Shown: piece after piece, positions 26,197-38,700 of the stretch
How positions within the stretch are numbered: position 1 is the first letter of the stretch
Layout: the number at the start of each line of letters is the position of its first letter
Assembly (NCBI GenBank): GCA_965153455.1
Contig: OZ234494.1
Coordinates: 3,410,001-3,474,000, forward strand
Length of the DNA stretch: 64,000 bases
Direction: 5' to 3'
Source: Sphagnum compactum
Lineage: Eukaryota; Bryophyta; Sphagnopsida; Sphagnales
The notes under the pieces: generated by a model
Told to the model about the DNA's origin: nothing
The model's input: only the letters and a program-made list of their open reading frames with translations
The model's database searches: none
Translations under genes and position numbers: made by a program

Positions 26197-27847
26197 GGCT
26201 GACTAGATACAAACACTCACACAGGGCAGAGAGATGTGAAGAAGCTACAAAGCCGAGAAGAGCACAAGCTGCTGATGATGATGATGATGCCGCTGATCCT
26301 TGCACACTGCTCTTCCTCAAGGACACAAGAACCCTAGATGTTGTTGTTGGGGAGTGCTCGATGTTTGTGCGCAAGCGCGCGCAGGCGCCATCTTCTTCCA
26401 TGCTCGCCGTCTGTATTTAGGGTTTACTAATGACCTAATTAGCACTAAAGTAATGACTTAATTAGAACCAAAGTTCATAAGCCCTAAGTCCACAAAGTGT
26501 GGTGAAAATTGTTGTAACTTTCATCAAAACCTTGCAAAACTTTATTTACAAACATTCAAGTTTTTCACATTCAAGTTTAGTTATTTACTTTTTTGCAGCC
26601 CCAATCATGAAACTGAAACTCGGACAGCAAATAGTTGGGGGGACTACTAAAAGCGAACCACCTCAACCAATCATTATGATCAACCAATCCGAACAACCAG
26701 TGAGCAGCAATCATATCATATTTATTACACTCTTTTGTGCATACAGTGTTGCTCCAGCCAAAATGATTTTGCTGAGCTAAACCGGCACATTTTGACTTTT
26801 CTTCATCCAATTTTTACTTGTGTATGGATGGATCACATAGGGAGCACTGCTGGAGATAATAGATGCTCTTACTACCTATAAATATGTGGGGGCATGACCA
26901 CAAGGTCAACTTCCACTGCCCAAATTGAGAAAATGAACAATTAATTTCTTCCAAAAAAAACCAATTGGTTTTTTAGCTTTTAAATGATTTTGTGGTTTTA
27001 GAATGGTACAATAATATTGTCATATGATTAATCAAATTATACATATTGTTGTAGCTTGCCATAATTATGTTGGCTTTCATCACCTCATTGTCCTTTGGAT
27101 GACAATTTAACATTGGAAGTTGGAACCTTTTTCATATTTATATTCTTATTATATCATCACTTTTCAATTGTCACATGAAAAATAAAATAAAATTTATTTC
27201 CTCAAAGAATAATATCAACACATATTTTGAATTCAATTTAAGTCACCTCACACTAAATAAAAAGATTAATTTTCTTAAAGTCTTCTCTTTGAGGCTCTTT
27301 GAGATTGATATGGTTTCTTGATGTAGTAAATATAATTGATGCATTATTTTATTTTATTTTATTTTATTTTTAAAAAAGGTTTTCCATAGCTGAAGATTGA
27401 ATTTCTTGTTATAAAATTAATAGAAATGATTTCATGAAAATGCCATGTGATCATGAAATTTTATTTTGATATTGTAAGATTCGAAGAAGAAATGAAAATA
27501 TATTAATATTCTAAAAAATTTGGAAAATTAAAATTAAGAAAATCTAACCTCATTTTCTTAAATAAATAAATAAATAAAAATTCGGCAAAGAAGTGCCAAT
27601 TGTCAGTCAGAGGTACGTTATATGCCTGTACATTACTTGGGGAGTGCAAATGAATGTATTATACGTATGTACGATGTATAATACACATGGTGTACAATGC
27701 ATACATACGTAGACTGCGGAGAGAGGGAGAGAGACAAGAGCGGCGGTCTCCTTCGCGAAGGGCCGATGCGTCTTGCGCTTCGTTTTCGAGGAGTGGAGAT
27801 CGGATTCTGTGAGGGATCCGAGAAGAAGGAGTGAGAAGGAGAAGAAG
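26197..27847. promoter_or_regulatory. Shared upstream region of SWC5-like (-) and p24 (+) genes
   Basis: This divergent spacer should hold both promoters and 5' UTRs. It contains a dispersed repeat (26562-26872) listed separately, then AT-rich sequence with ATTTT and AAAT microsatellites (27346-27369, 27560-27580). GC rises again from 27700 in the likely p24 5' UTR, with a GA-rich leader. No individual control site can be assigned. Confidence 0.45.
26562..26872 (+). repeat. Dispersed repeat A, copy 1
   Basis: Clearly related to 49860-50215. Both begin TTTTTCACAT(T/C)CAAGTTTAG, share TTTTTTGCAG, CCAATCATTATGAT and GACTTTTCTTCATCCAATTTT, and end GATCACATA..GAGCAC..CTGGAGAT. Identity is patchy with small indels. 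Likely an old non-autonomous mobile element. Copy 1 carries its 3' segment once, whereas copy 2 has it amplified. Confidence 0.75.
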
Positions 27848-29192
27848 ATGGTTAGCTCAATGGCTGCAAAAAAATTGTGGGTTTTGGTTGTGGTGGCCGT
27901 GATCTTGTTCTGTGGGAAGCAAGTGCAAGGAATCCGGTTCGTGATCGACAAGAAGGAGTGCTGGTCACACGAAGTGCGATTTCCTGGCGACACTGTGTAC
28001 GTCTCCTTCGTGGTCATCAAGTCTGAAAATTCCTGGAACTATGATCATTACACAGTGGGGCTAGATCTCATCGTGAGTTCCATTTACCTCTTTGTCCTTC
28101 TTTTCTCAAGGAGAATAGTAGTTTCTCACTGCTCTCCCCGAGCTCACCACTCCTCCTTCTGGTTGAAGAAATCTCTGTAGAAAGAAAGAGGGATATGTAG
28201 ATATCTATCTTTGCCGTTGTAGACTCTCGCTTTCCAAATTAGGGTTTCACAGCTACTAAGACCATCTCACTCGTACAGAAACTCTAACAAGTTTCAGCGA
28301 TGATGCTCTAGGTTTAATCTTCTTGTTGAAGGGGTCGAAGTCCATAACAAGAGATGGTCGGTGGTGTTGTGCTATTTGGTTCCAAAGGTTGAGGGGCCAT
28401 CAGGTCACCAAGTACAGAACATCAAACAGAAAACAGAGGAGAAGTTTGAGTTTGTCGCAGAGCGGAGAGGCCTCTACAAGTTCTGCTTCTTCAACCTTGG
28501 TTCAATACACGAGACAGTTGACTTTGATGTCCATATTGGCCACCTCTCCAGTCAAGAACACTTGAAGGATGGTATGTAGTTTTTTTCCCAATGTGTGGTC
28601 TTCATTGGCTTTTGTACAGCTGCTATCTGATTTCTTTCAACTGCTGCAGTGGCTGCTTCAGATGTGTTTTTTGTTGCTCATAATGCTGGTCATAAATGTA
28701 TGATCATAATGCTGGTCCTGGTGCAGAACATTTTGAACCTGTGATGATGCAAATTGAGAGGCTCGAGGAAGCCATCTATGCAGTGCAATTTGAACAGCAC
28801 TGGCTTCAGTCCCAAACTGACCGACAGGAAGTTGGTGTGTTCACAAATCCTTCATTTATTTTTGTCAGCAGTAGACTGCTTGTGCATGGGTGGTACATTG
28901 GGTATCATCTCTCTGAGAGAGTATAGAATATCTCAATCTAACTCTCTTTCTAACATAGTGTTGCTTTCTTGGTGTGCGTGCTGTGTTTGTGGGGGCCTTG
29001 AGAGTTCAAAACCGTCATCTCACATTGTGCATTATATGACTGTGGGAATATGCTACAGTGAACCGAGCAATGAGCAGACGAGTGCTGTACAAAGCAGCAT
29101 TGGAAGCATTCGCATTAGTGGGATCCAGTGTGCTCCAAGTTGTGCTGTTGCGACGCCTCTTTGAACGAAAACTGGGTCAATCTCGTGTGTAG
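27848..29192 (+). CDS. p24 beta-subfamily (TMED/emp24) cargo receptor
   Basis: p24 proteins cycle between ER and Golgi in COPI and COPII vesicles and help sort cargo such as GPI-anchored proteins. Exons 27848-28072, 28388-28571, 28727-28834 and 29059-29192 join in phase to 216 residues. The signal peptide (LWVLVVVAVILFC) is followed by IRFVIDKKECWSHEV, the start of the GOLD domain. The paired Cys is in GLYKFCFFN. Then come a coiled coil (LEEAIYAVQFEQHWLQSQTDRQ), a membrane segment (LVGSSVLQVVLLRRLF) and the short cytosolic tail FERKLGQSRV. IRFVID, the FEQHWL coiled coil and the tail match plant p24-beta2. ATG 27848 puts the signal peptide at the N-terminus. Intact. Confidence 0.96.
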
Positions 29193-30475
29193 TTTTCACT
29201 ACCTCATGCAGGTCCTACTTCAGTATTTTTTGTGGCAGAGCCACCTGAACGTACATCCTGGGAAGTCATAGTCTTTTAATGTTTCTCTCCTTCTCATCAT
29301 ACACATAATGTGTTTGTGATGCATTTTTTTTAATCATCAGCTATGCCTCTTAGATGCTTGCCAACATCAGGACTGACTCTTCCCATTGCTTTTGGAAATG
29401 GGACAGAGTCTCAGGAAGCAGAATGTTTTATCATTGATTGCCCTCATTTGGAGCAGATTATTGCATCCTTATCTACACCCACTGTCAGGAGCTGAAGTCA
29501 GTGGGGAGTAATGGCAGCTAGTCACAGCCATTCATGATGAAGGCAACCATGGTCTGATAATTTGTGACACACAGAAGTTATAACTTATAACCACTCTCAT
29601 TCTTGTTGCATTCTGTTTTGGATCTGGCTGCTGCAACTGACCTATTAGTTAGGTTCAAGTTGTTTTTGTGGAGTTTTCTCTGCATTCTTATAGATGTATA
29701 GTATTTGCTGTCTACTTTTGTCTGAACATGCATAACCCTCCAATTTCTGAGTAACTTCTCCTCTGCCATGTCTAGCCAGAAACCTACATTGGAGTCAGGG
29801 ATGACCTACATTTTGGCCATTCCCCTCAGGTAAATCATATTGAAGTTTAGGCATGCGCACTAGTGTCCTTCAATGCAAATGGTGCTGAATTTTGGGCATA
29901 CCCAATAGTGGTGCTTGCCAACACTAGTTTGACAGGAATGAGAAACTTCAATATGTTATGGACCATCATCTAAGAATTGGATTGATTTGTGCTTACTTAA
30001 TGACATTGAGGTTATAGGACAAAATTGAGTTAAACTAACACCATTGCAACTTCAAGCTAAAGAGTTCACATTCATTAGAGGGCACCTTGAGTTGTAACAT
30101 TAATTAACCTAACATGGGGTTTTAAGGAGAGAATCATTGATCTAAATTTACACACTTTCGAACAAAATGTTGTGCAGCACACTGTTGGTATTATGATAAC
30201 CAGAGCTAGGTTTATCTGAGAGCCCACTTGAAATGGATTGTTCATTGAACATGTTTTCTCACATAAGCTTCATGTGATATGTTTTGAATATATTTGTGTG
30301 ACATTGTTTACTTGCGTTGTTGCTTTGGTATTTGTTTTGTTTTCTGATATTTTTGTAATCTTTTTGACATTAGGGTTGACAATAATTTGTTCTCTAGCAA
30401 TGTTTAAAACGAAGTAATACATAGCAACTAAATATGTTATCAAATTTCGAGGTTGCAATGGGAGGTCATCTTACA
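29193..30475. other. p24 3' flank and spacer, no gene recognised
   Basis: Probably the p24 3' UTR for the first 200-400 bp, then unremarkable AT-leaning sequence with no supported frame. Confidence 0.5.
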
Positions 30476-30640
30476 ATTCTTACACATTCCATAAGGACCG
30501 GTTGTTTACTCTTTGTGCATGTGGTAGGCTCTTACACATTCCATAAGGACCTGTTGTTTGTTCTGTGTGCATGTGGTGGGCTCTTAAACATTCCAGAGGA
30601 CCTGTTGTTTATTCTTTGTGCATGTGACAGGTCTTTCTGC
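30476..30640. repeat. Tandem repeat, three copies of about 54 bp
   Basis: Three copies of CTCTTACACATTCCATAAGG..CCTGTTGTTT..TCTGTGTGCATGTGG. Because the unit is close to a multiple of three, an open frame runs through it, but this is a repeat artefact. Confidence 0.75.
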
Positions 30641-32233
30641 ATGGTAAGGACCTCAGAAGGCGGCGTTACTAGAGTTTGATGCTGCCATTGGACAGGTGCC
30701 TTATTCTGGTTACACCCCCATCCGCAGGCCTTACCTACCACATAATCATCAATGAATCCAAAGTGAAGCCCATACCATAAACCCTTACCCTTAACAGACG
30801 CACAATGGCATGGCTATGAGGACAATCTAATCCATGATGGCAAAGCCCATGAGTATACGAGAAGGGGAGCCCTAGAGGCCCTTCCTTGTTTTGAGGTGCC
30901 TAGGCACAAGGGAAGCAGCAGGCGTGATGAGCAACAAAAAACATGGAAGGGCAGAGAGAGCTACCTTTCTCTTGCATAAAGCACCATGCTTGAAAAAAGC
31001 CCAGTGCTTCACAGCATGCAAATGCAGGTAGATTGGATCATGGCTGTGCACAGAATCATTGTGCACTAATAAACAACTAGTGTTGCCAGACCTTGTCATG
31101 GGGTGTATTAGGCAAAATTTAGCTTATTTGTCAACCTCATTTCCTTAATTGAGATACCGATAACCAATTATTAAAAAATGTATTACTTCACAACTCCATT
31201 GCCCCTCGATGTAATCCAAAGGGAAGTGCAATCCTCTATTTGGGGAAGTTACAGAATGTTTTTGTGATGGACCCAGGAAAGTGGCTCATTGCAACCAAAA
31301 AGAAACAACTTTTCAAGAACACCCCACTCCTTGAGTGTTGCCGTACGTGATATGGCTAGCGACAAGTATTACATGGATGGTTGGTGCTATTTATATCCAT
31401 GCCAGTGGAAAAGGTTGTATCAAAGACATTGAGAGATTACAAACAACAGCCAATGAGCTGAAAACATCACTTCAATGACATGCATCCTACCATTCCCGAA
31501 GGACGCATTCATATCCAAGGTGCAAGAACTAATTTCCAATTGGGATTTGTTGATTTCTTTCTAGCTATGCACATCACTTTCTTCAATGAATCTGACAAGG
31601 TCTCTCTCGCACTCACTCTGAACTGCCCTCTTCTTCCTCTCTAACGTATTAGTTCACCTGCATCTTGCTAACATTTTAGTGACAAACAATTGATCACATG
31701 TGCACAACAATGTACATACATTTCCTTCCAAGTTGTCCAATTGATCTATAAAACTTGATGATAAGGAGTTCAATAATTTCCTATGTAAACCCCAACTCTG
31801 TCTGCCATTCTCCTAAGGCTTGGTCTTCCTATTTCCTACTTCTCTTTCTCCTACAAAACAAGCTGCAATCACTACTCTGCCTAGAGTACTCTAGAACAAA
31901 AAGTTCAGGTGTGATCTGGTTTCTTCAGAAAACCCAACTCAACCCAACCTATTGGTGTTCAAGGACAGTGTATGTATTACTTTTTGCGCAAATCATCAAT
32001 TGCATTTGTACTATAAGTACAAGTGTTGTGTATGGAGGAAGGCTAGCCTAGGCTTCAAGAGTCTTTTTTGGGGAAAAGAATTGAACAAGCTAAATAGAGT
32101 TAGCCAATTTGACTAAATTTTGTATCCCTGAAAAAAATGCGAAGTAAGGTGTGGCCTGGATCAACTGTTTTTCTCAAACCATTCATCATTTTTCTTATAC
32201 TACACACTAATTTTTAAGTGTAGACTAAGCTGC
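30641..32233. other. Spacer downstream of the peroxidase gene
   Basis: No supported gene on either strand. The final 100-200 bp should be the peroxidase 3' UTR. Confidence 0.5.
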
Positions 32234-34083
32234 TCAGTTCACAGCTGAGCAAATTCTTCTCACTTCTCCATCTGATCCTAATTTGACTCCTACCCGACCC
32301 AATTTGAGCATAGCTGCAATAAACCGCTTGAAGAATGCATCTGTGTTTTGTGAGTACTCTGTTACGTAACGAGCTGTGTGTGGGTCAGCCACGAGTGCAG
32401 CATCTGATGACATCAATCCCTTACCTTGCAATAAATCTGAGTAGTAAACCTCATCAAAGGTGTTTGGAGTTGTTGGGTCAAGTGGTACAGATGACCCTGG
32501 ATTGAGTGGCTGTGGACACAAAGACCTGAGAGTCTGTCCGTATGCGACAGAGAGTGATGGGTCCATCCCATTGCTGCTGTTGTAGCCATAGAACCTTCTT
32601 GCCACCTCTGTGCAGTGAGCTCTTCCAAAAGTATGTGCTCCTGGACAACAATATATATATATATATACAAATCCAAGCTCCAATCTTAGCAGACAAACTA
32701 TGACAAACTTCAACATGCAGGAAAGTCAGGTACAAATCACAATTGGAAGAGACAGTCGCACGATCTGCAATCGATCATCCTTCAATTCTTGGAAATTGAA
32801 TTTGCTACAAAACCGTAATCCAAGTCTATGGGTCAAAACACTTTGGGTACTAACTCGTGTTTGTTTGCTAAGAATTAGACATGTGAACATCCAGCGCTTA
32901 CCAGATAGTGTGACCATGTCACGGGATGTCAAGCCAAGTGCAGCAAAACTGGCAACGAGTGTTGCAGCATCGGAATGTGATGAAGGTAGTAGAGCCTCAG
33001 CTTCTGCAGCAGATGACACAACACCATCCTTTCGTCCCAATTCCACAATCCAATCAGGTCCTCCTTGCTGGAAAAAAAAAAGGTCCATGAGACAAAAAAA
33101 ACTATGCAAGTCCAGGATTGGTTGGAAAAAAGAGTATGAGACAAAACCATGTGAGGAGGATTTGCTGCAAAAAAGTCCATGAGACAAATACTATGTGAGG
33201 AGGATTTGCTGCAGAAAAGTTCATGAGACAAAAAACTATGTGAGTACGATTTGCTGCAAAAAAGTTCATGAGACAAAACACTGTGAGTACTTACCTGGAA
33301 AACAGCATCTTTAGCAGCAAGAGCTATGATGTCAGCACATGAAACAATGCCAGGGCAAACAGCTTCCACCTGACTCTTGATCTCATCTACAATATTGAAT
33401 CCCCTCAAGGTTTGGTTGGGGATTGCATCTCTCTCTGCCGTGTTGTTTGGAGTGGACTTGATCAGAACTGATGCATCACAACCCTGCACAAACAAATCAC
33501 ATGAAACTGTGCATCAATTTACTTCCGGGTCAACCTCATGGGTGTCTGTCATGATCCATCTTGCACTAAGCAGGCTATTGAGAAATTGCAATAGCTCAGT
33601 TGGGCTCCCCCCTAAAGTATATAGGATAAGGGAAGTCAAAATTAGAATGGTAGGAAATAGAGGCTGTTGCAAAATCAGAAAATCACATTTGGGTAGTCTT
33701 ACATTAACAGCACAATCGTGGAAGAACATGCGCACAAGAGGAGCTCCAGCTGTTGGGTCCTGTTGGATTTGGCTTGCGACCACTGATGCGGTGATTTGCT
33801 GTAAACTAGGGCATGAGGAGTGATAGAATCTAGTATCCAGTTTCGTAAGAGTCCCATGACTCCTAGGACTCCTCACAGCTTCTTGGGATTCCACACAGCT
33901 GCAAAACAACAGAATTCCAATAACCAACCAAAGAAATTCACAACCCTGGAACTTTACTGAAGAAGAGCATGCAGGCCGAGCTTGCAGTAGCAGCTGTTGT
34001 GTCTTCTTGCACTCATGGGGCACTACGTTGTGTCTTCGGCACATTGAACTGCAATTCAATGCCATATTGATCAAAACTTGCAT
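32234..34083 (-). CDS. Class III secretory peroxidase
   Basis: Heme peroxidases of this class use H2O2 to oxidise phenolics in the cell wall or apoplast. Exons 33703-34083, 33295-33483, 32902-33067 and 32641-side exon 32234-32640 give 380 residues. Four exons with three introns is the ancestral layout of the family. Distal site: [17 protein letters not shown] with catalytic Arg and His. Proximal heme His: [15 protein letters not shown]. Between them are [13 protein letters not shown] and [14 protein letters not shown]. The C-terminus is [16 protein letters not shown] then ICSAVN. A hydrophobic stretch [13 protein letters not shown] would be the signal peptide, but it begins about 45 residues in, so the true start is uncertain: ATGs at 34083 and 34065 are both in frame, and an upstream exon is possible. 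Catalytic residues are all present. Confidence 0.95.
33118..33290. repeat. Tandem repeat within a peroxidase intron
   Basis: Three to four copies of a 44-45 bp unit (GATTTGCTGCA.AAAAGT.CATGAGACAAA..ACTATGTGAG) fill most of the second intron (33068-33294) and approach the splice donor at 33294. The unit periodically opens frames that are not coding. Confidence 0.8.
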
Positions 34084-34453
34084 TCTTCTTGCTAGAGTTC
34101 CCAGCTACCAAGTCTTGTCAGCTCTGTCTCTCTGTCTCTCTCGGTCTCTCTCTCGGTCTCTCTCTCTCTCTCTGGACTCTGGACTCTGTGTATGTGTGTC
34201 TCTGGATGTGGGTTTCATATGCCAGATCTCTCAGGCCTTGATCAGCAGCTGTGAGGTGGAGTGTGCAATGGGCACTACTACTAGAGTCTTGGAGGAAATT
34301 ATAACTCAATCCAGCAATGATCTGTATCTATCTGAGCTGTTTTTGACAACCAAGAATTCAAGGAGGTCTTCTACAAGATTCAAGAGCATCTGAGATCATG
34401 ATTAGCCTATATGGTACAATGTACACTAGTGTTGTGTCTCTCATGAGTTTTTT

Positions 34454-34486
<33 letters not shown>

Positions 34487-35472
34487 GGCCCTTCTTACTT
34501 ACTATAACAGCTCTCTCAGCAGCTACAGTTCGAAGTTAGTATCTTCCTCTCTTGCTCTTGCAGCAGCCCATGGAGTTAGCCAGCTGCTGCTGCTGCTGCT
34601 GCTGCTCCACCCTGTGACCAGCCTGAGTTTTGTGTGCTGCAAAGACAAAATGTCTGGAGCATCATGACTGAGTATGTCTGTCTCTGTCTGTCTGTCTTTT
34701 CTGTCTCTTTGTAAATTCCTTCATTCCCCATTCCCAGTAGCTACAACTATCATCACCACCAGATCAGCTGACCAAACACCCACATCAAGAAGTTTCCTTA
34801 ATAATAAAATTACTCCTCAAAAACCAACAACAAGTAGGGATCAGTCTTCCATAAAGTAAGCGAAACACAGCACCAGAACCCTGAGTTTGGTCATACACAG
34901 GGTGAGATTCAAAAAAAACCTGCAAAATAAACTGAGTTTCATCCTGTCTTTCCTCTTTCCTGAGCGCCTCCACTGCTGCTGCTACATATATTTTCACTTG
35001 CTCCTAACTGTACAACTACTATAGTTAGTCTCGTAAACCTTGTGCATTAAATGCTGAGTATCAGCATTTGGTTCGTACTGAGTAAGTAGTAGGAGCATTT
35101 CATACTGAGATTTATTAAAATGTCTTTACTTTGCGGATACCACTGAAAGAGGGGATATTGGGTGAAAGGGGGCCCAAAGACAGGGTAAAAAAGACAGGAC
35201 TTATTTTAAGGATAACTCCAGTATCTTAAATTTTCTTGGAGACTGAAAACCTCTTCTTGAAAAAAAAATTCGGTTCATGCTCAGGGCCTCTAAATCTTGC
35301 CTTCTTGAACACTCTTTCTCTCTCTCTCTCTCTCTTTATATTGACTCTTTATCATCACTCAACCTTGTTCAACAAAGAGATTGACACTCTTCCAATTTCC
35401 TTGTGAAACAGCAGGCCTACATAATCAATGGTGTACCTCTGCAAGAAAGAAGTATAAACTTCAAAACTAAAA
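34084..35472. other. Upstream flank of the peroxidase gene, microsatellite-rich
   Basis: Holds CT-rich runs at 34125-34172, a poly-T tract of about 37 at 34449-34485, a CTG run near 34584-34605 and (TC)n at 35317-35335. The peroxidase promoter should lie just above 34083. No gene recognised. Confidence 0.55.
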
Positions 35473-35757
35473 TGTGATTAGGATTAAGTTCAAAGGTGGT
35501 GTGATTAGGATTAAGTTAAAAAGGTACCTAGTGTGATTAGGATTAAGTTCAAAGGTGGTGTCATTAGGATTAAGTTCAAAGGTACCTAGTGTGATTAGGA
35601 TTAAGTTCAAAGGTGGTGTCATTAGGATTAAGTTCAAAGGTACCTAGTGTGATTAGGATGAAGTTCAAAGGTACTTAGTGTGATTAGGATTAAGTTCAAA
35701 GGTACCAAGTGTGATTAGGATTAAGTTCAAAGGTACCAAGTGTGATTAGGATAAAGT
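35473..35757. repeat. Compound tandem repeat, units of about 24 and 31 bp
   Basis: About ten copies of GTGATTAGGATTAAGTTCAAAGGT in two forms: a long form adding ACCTAGT or ACCAAGT, and a short form adding GGT. Early copies alternate long and short; the last three are all long. Copies are nearly identical, so the array is young. Confidence 0.9.
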
Positions 35758-38700
35758 TAACTTGGTGATATGAATTAATGAAATTAAGTTAATTACTACC
35801 TTAGTATGACAAGAAAATGGAGGAAGAGAGAGAGAGAGAGAGAGAGAAAAAAAAAAGGGAGGGGAGAGGGGGAAACAAGTTAAGAACTAATTGGGCCAAA
35901 CTTGTGAAGAGTATTGTACTATGTTTGCTCTCATTGTGTAAGTTAGCTTCTCAATCAAGTCATCATTAAATTGGATGCCTTGAAGAATGAAGCAAACACC
36001 TGTTTTGGAAGAGGTAGGTAGAGAGAGTAGTACTACAAGGGCATGCCAGGTCTAGCCAGTCTGGCCCTAGTCTGGCCTTTGTACTTTCCTCCTACCTTTC
36101 TTCCCCATCCCCTAACTAACCCATGTAAGGGGGAGTTAGTTACATGCCAACTAAGTCCTCTACCCCACCCCAAACCCTAACCCTAAATTTTTATTTTTAT
36201 TTTAAAACGACTAATTCAAATTCTAGAGAAAGGGAAATGAACAATGAACCTTCAGAAAATTTGCACATTTTAGGGTGTTATGCATATTTGGGGAGATGGA
36301 GATAATTGAGAGTTCAAGTTTAAATAGGGTTTAGTGTAAAGCAAAAACAACTATACACAATATAACCTAACCCTACCTATAACTTTTTGAAAACAACTAA
36401 CTCTATTGTGAAATTTGATACTTACAAATTTAAGTTTAGGATCTGCACTTATTATTCAAGGTTGTTTTGGATTTTTGACATAACCAGGCTTCTTTTTGGT
36501 TACATTCCATGAATCTTTTGTGCACTCTCACAATCTCCAATTGGAAAACAATGGGTACTTCAAATTGTGGGACAATCCCATTGGATTTTTGGGCTTGTCG
36601 AATTGTCTAAATAATTCCGGAATGGCAACATATTTCTTTATTATTTATACAAGAAATATATTCCCAAAAAGGGTATATGATAAGGGTGTTCAAACCCTAT
36701 CGTAAACCCTAAACCTTAAATTTTTTGTATACTCAAAATCTTAATGTAATGGAAAAACTTGGGTGGTAATAATTATTTTATCCTATGGGTAAATCAAAAT
36801 TTTAAAATTTTGGGCTCCACACTAGTGTGCACTATTAATAACAATCAACTAATGGAATTTTTGTTTGTTGTCTTTTCTTTTCTTTTTGCGCAAATTAAGT
36901 TCCATTTGACTGAAAATATTGAACAACATTGCATGCAACTTGAATTATATTCAAATTTAGTTGAAAAGGAATGGGAAGCAAAATTGGTGTAAAAATTGTA
37001 TAATAATTCTACTTGTGTATTATCGTTGAACCAAAAAAGAACTTTGAAAAAACGTAAATTTAAAATGCCACTTTTAATTCCATTCCTCTTTACTTGACAA
37101 GTAAACAATCACTCAAAATTATATAAAAAATTTATGAGACTATATCAAAAACAAATTACTTGCACAACATTAGTAGATACTAAAGAAATGTAATGAATGC
37201 AATGCAATCCTTTAGTGTTCTTTTCTCAAAAGCTTGTGATGTAGTAGTCAAAAGTGGGTACCATCATCCATAAGATGATTTAACCAAATTTTGGCTATAA
37301 ATGCAATATGAAAAGTTTTTAAAATAAAGCATCCACCTATTATTGGCTACTTAGAGTAACCTAGTAATGAAAACTAATTATTCAAATTTCTTTATTTTTT
37401 AGAGAATTGGTGATTAAAACCTCAAAAACAAACTTTTTCACATTTTCTATTCTTAAATTTCACAAGATTTTTTTTTTAAAAAACTTAAACATTTTTTTTC
37501 AATCAACTTTGGTACACTCCTATGTTAATGGATTGTTAATGGCCATAAGTTTTGATCAATTAAAGGTTGATGTTTGGTTTAAGGCATATTCATAGTGACC
37601 TTGGCAAACATGCATAATGTATTTTCAAAGGCACCTTACAAGGCACAATTCCCTTGCCAGCTTAAAACAAGAGGTTTCTTGTAAGAAAAACATAAAAAAT
37701 AATTATAAGCTAATATGGGTCATCATTGTTGTGCAAATAAAGTTTGTGTAAATGCATTTGGGCCTTTGATCATTATGCAAGTCAAATTTATATTTTAAAA
37801 AACCCCAAAAAAAATAAATAAATAAAAATCCCAAGCTTTTGCTTGAAAAAACAACAAAAAAAATTATCCCCCCAAAAAAAACCACAAGTATGAGTGTGGG
37901 TTTCTATTCACTATTGTTGAGCACTAATAGTGATGATCAATTGATTAATTGATGACAAAAAATGAATTGATTTTACAAAAAATCAAGTTCCATTTGAATG
38001 AAAATATTGAATGACATTGCATGCCTTTTGAATTCAATTCACATTTAATTTAATTTAATTTAATTTAATCCAAATTCCTAAATTCAATTCAAATACATTG
38101 ATTGGAACTCCCATTCCAATTCAACAATTGAAATTAAGATTGAATTGAATTGAAATGAAATGCAAATTGGTGGAAAAGGTATGGAAAATCTCTTTGTGAA
38201 TATGGTGTTGAAAACAAAAACTTTAAAAGTACATAGATCCAAAAAGACGCCTTTCCATGCCTCTTTACTTAGGAATGGGCTAGACATATTCCAATTTGAA
38301 ACTATCCAAATGATGACTTTAGGTTTATGGAACTTAAAGTTGTCCTACTTAAATCAATTCCGATGAATCGTCTTCACTAAAATTGTGTAATTTGGTATTG
38401 AAGTTATTTTCACATGTCTTTAAAATTTTAAAAAATAAAACAATGTAATTCTTAACATTTAAAATTAAAGAAATTATAAATTTTTATCAAATTATGGAAA
38501 ATAATCTTCATAATTAAATAAAACTTTATAATTTTTTTAATTTTAAATGTTAAGACATTACATTTCTAAAAATCCTTTGGGTGGGCTCATAAATCCAAAT
38601 TAACAAATTTTTAATTGAGTTAAATATTTTAATTGAAAATTAATTTAACATGAAACTTGCTGGAATTCATGGCCAAGGGGGAAATTATGGATTTAAATGG

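Noticed and set aside
26070-26420. 116-codon plus-strand frame at the SWC5-like 5' end
   Set aside because: Antisense to a supported first exon and 5' UTR; no known domain.
30434-30679. 81-codon frame with Cys-containing repeats
   Set aside because: It spans three 54-bp tandem repeats; openness follows from the unit being a multiple of three.
36171-36187. Telomere-like CCCTAA repeats
   Set aside because: Only two units; a common plant telo-box-like phrase and not an interstitial telomere.
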